Positions 5,240-6,704 of a DNA stretch of 6,704 bases are shown piece by piece. Origin of the DNA: an uncultured Anaerolineaceae bacterium (GTDB lineage Bacteria > Chloroflexota > Anaerolineae > Anaerolineales > Anaerolineaceae); NCBI GenBank assembly GCA_937894825.1, contig CALCQT010000503.1, forward strand, positions 1 to 6,704, read 5' to 3'. The position numbers and the translations under genes are program-made. The number at the start of each line of letters is the position of its first letter. Within the stretch, counting starts at the first letter, position 1. Under the pieces are notes generated by a model that searched no databases, was not told the DNA's origin, and saw nothing but the letters and a program-made list of their open reading frames with translations.

Positions 5240-6511
5240 TCATTTCAGCATCGTTGATGGCGTCACGGAGTCGACAAAAATCAGTGCATCATAGGTGGTC
5301 AGCGGTACAATATTTTGTGTATATCCTTTTTCAAAGATTGTCTGGAAGGAAGAAAAAGATTCACCCACGGCGCTCATGGGCTGAGATTGTTCCAAATAAG
5401 TTTTCACGGTTTCATCGCCCGCGGCTGCGTCTAAATCAAGGTATAAGCTTTCCAGGCCGGCGGTATGGAGGATACCCGCGAGGCGTTTGTTATTTTTATT
5501 TTTTATGGTGAATTCGGTACGCGCGCCGCTGCCGGCATCCGGTGCAAGAAAGGAACTTGTATAGAACTCGGTTCCGACCGCAAAGTAGGTATCACCATAT
5601 CGTTCCGATAAAATTTCTCCCATCCCTTTTTTTATCCCAACAGTGACGGTGGTTTTCCCAATATGGCTGTTGTGACCCGTAATAAATATATTCCGGGAGC
5701 CGTAATACTTTTCTTCAAACGCCAGCAGCCAACTTACTTTGTCTGCCATGAAGGCGTCCCGTTCAGTGCCATAATTACTGGTAATCCGTAGTTGCGTATT
5801 TTCGATAAGGCAAGTGGCATATTGCTGCATCAAGTCATATTCCATTTCAGAAGTCGCAGCGATGATTGCGTCTTTTCCTGACGCCAGCTTTTTATTGAGC
5901 TCCTCTAAACGCTCAAGCGCCGTTTTTATGGTTCCTTGATCCAAATCATTCATGCTTTTGTCCGTGAAAACTGCCAGGGTTTGTTCGTATGAAGCAGAAA
6001 GTTCAGAATCAGCATTCGAAAGCAGAGAGAAAAGCTCTTCTTTATTATGATCATATCGCTGCATGTCAAAACCGTAAAAACGAATTTGGTCGCTGGACTC
6101 CCTTGATGCGTTGAAATCCCGCATCCACGCCAGCAGATCCACCATTTCCTGCGTTCGGTAGATAGCAAATCCGATGCTTTTGGCAGCATCCTCGGCGGAA
6201 CCTTCGCCGGTTTGAATGTAGGCGTTCACCTTTTGGCTGCCTCCAAAATCTCCCTCAATGGCGAAGACACGAACACCATTTTGCGTCACAATGTACTCAA
6301 ATATCTGTTTCTTCAATTGTGTAAATTCTTTGTTGCCATGCGTGGCTTCGCCAAGCGCGATGATGGTACGCGAAGGGATTGCGGCTTTGGTTACCGGCGT
6401 AGAAAAAGGAGCCAGTGCATCGTATGACACGCCGTCATAGAACGCATATCCCTGTAAAAGGAACACAGGGACAACCAACAATAGTGCGGGGTTTAACCAG
6501 ATTTTTTTCAT
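5240..6511 (-). CDS. Erythromycin-esterase-family protein with N-terminal export signal or anchor
   Basis: From the ATG at 6511 the protein has 423 residues, close to EreA/EreB (about 400-420). A TTG at 6523 would add four residues, but it abuts the AAAGG with no spacer. The ATG gives a cleaner signal-like start, MKKIW, then a hydrophobic stretch to about residue 20. Family motifs are visible: GEATHG (54-59) with H58, the general base position in Ere enzymes; AIEGD (84-88) with E86; FYGFDM (145-150); RDxxMA (241-246); and TGHNSHIGK (268-276) matching the AHNxH block. A lid-like helical region lies near 150-230. Ere enzymes hydrolyse the macrolide lactone in the cytoplasm. Most family members have unknown substrates, and the export signal here suggests an extracytoplasmic one. 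There is no lipobox cysteine. It is transcribed toward the sugar genes but separated from them by a long gap. Confidence 0.85.
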   Translation of the reverse strand: MKKIWLNPALLLVVPVFLLQGYAFYDGVSYDALAPFSTPVTKAAIPSRTIIALGEATHGNKEFTQLKKQIFEYIVTQNGVRVFAIEGDFGGSQKVNAYIQTGEGSAEDAAKSIGFAIYRTQEMVDLLAWMRDFNASRESSDQIRFYGFDMQRYDHNKEELFSLLSNADSELSASYEQTLAVFTDKSMNDLDQGTIKTALERLEELNKKLASGKDAIIAATSEMEYDLMQQYATCLIENTQLRITSNYGTERDAFMADKVSWLLAFEEKYYGSRNIFITGHNSHIGKTTVTVGIKKGMGEILSERYGDTYFAVGTEFYTSSFLAPDAGSGARTEFTIKNKNNKRLAGILHTAGLESLYLDLDAAAGDETVKTYLEQSQPMSAVGESFSSFQTIFEKGYTQNIVPLTTYDALIFVDSVTPSTMLK

Positions 6512-6704
6512 TTGAAATATCAACCTTTCAAGTCACTGTTGATTCACTTGTGCTTACTGTTCTGCCTCATCCAACTGTTTCTGGAATTTTCCCTGTCTTT
6601 TCCTGATGAAATAGCCTGCACAGAACAAATACGAAAGCCGTCATAATTCGCGCTTCGCAATCATCGAACGTCTTATATATTGCACAACGGTAAGTATATA
6701 TCGC

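Noticed and set aside
6567..6704. Minus-strand frame open from the window edge for 45 codons, possible tail of an upstream gene
   Set aside because: The composition and residues show no family resemblance, and other frames are equally open at this scale. It cannot be told from chance without sequence beyond 6704.
1..6704. CRISPR array, defence system, toxin-antitoxin or transposase gene
   Set aside because: I looked for regularly spaced direct repeats, DDE or HUH-type proteins and small paired ORFs and found none; every substantial ORF is either one of the five assigned genes or a shadow.

Overview
The window is bacterial, of intermediate base composition, with five protein-coding genes, one of them cut by the window edge. 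Its intergenic regions are rich in short inverted repeats. The GTAGGGGCGAT-type repeat, the TGTCAT...ATGACA repeat and the protein set resemble environmental or anaerobic bacteria such as Chloroflexota (Anaerolineae). That placement is a tentative inference from general familiarity, not from a marker gene.

Layout. 1-930 (minus): N-terminal three quarters of an MFS exporter resembling the macrolide-efflux (Mef) group. 931-1278: divergent control region with CCGGAA half-sites around a -10 box, a short MITE-like repeat, an 18-bp perfect palindrome, and a TATAAT box placed so that the next gene may be read from a leaderless transcript. 1279-2892 (plus): a polytopic membrane protein of GT-C / ArnT-PMT (GT39-like) type. 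2893-3172: convergent intergenic region almost filled by a structured repeat. 3173-3721 (minus): a left-handed beta-helix acyltransferase with a four-cysteine tail. 3722-3830: linker with a strong hairpin terminator. 3831-4916 (minus): a DegT/DnrJ/EryC1/StrS PLP sugar aminotransferase. 4917-5239: non-coding, with a possible extended -10 promoter. 5240-6511 (minus): an erythromycin-esterase-family protein with an N-terminal export signal or anchor. 6512-6704: no gene recognised.

How the genes fit together. The aminotransferase and acyltransferase are a classic pair: the first puts an amino group on a keto nucleotide sugar and the second acylates it, giving an acylamino sugar for a surface polysaccharide or glycoprotein glycan. 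The membrane glycosyltransferase-like protein could act in the same envelope glycan context, using a lipid-linked sugar. The Mef-like exporter and the Ere-like esterase belong to two families known from macrolide resistance, but they flank the sugar genes rather than forming one operon, and their substrates cannot be read from sequence.

No convincing new multi-gene system is visible. The most unusual material is non-coding: a 15-bp exact inverted repeat (21/24 when extended) brackets the membrane-protein gene together with two different structured repeats. This gives the 1064-3136 block the look of a repeat-bounded cassette.
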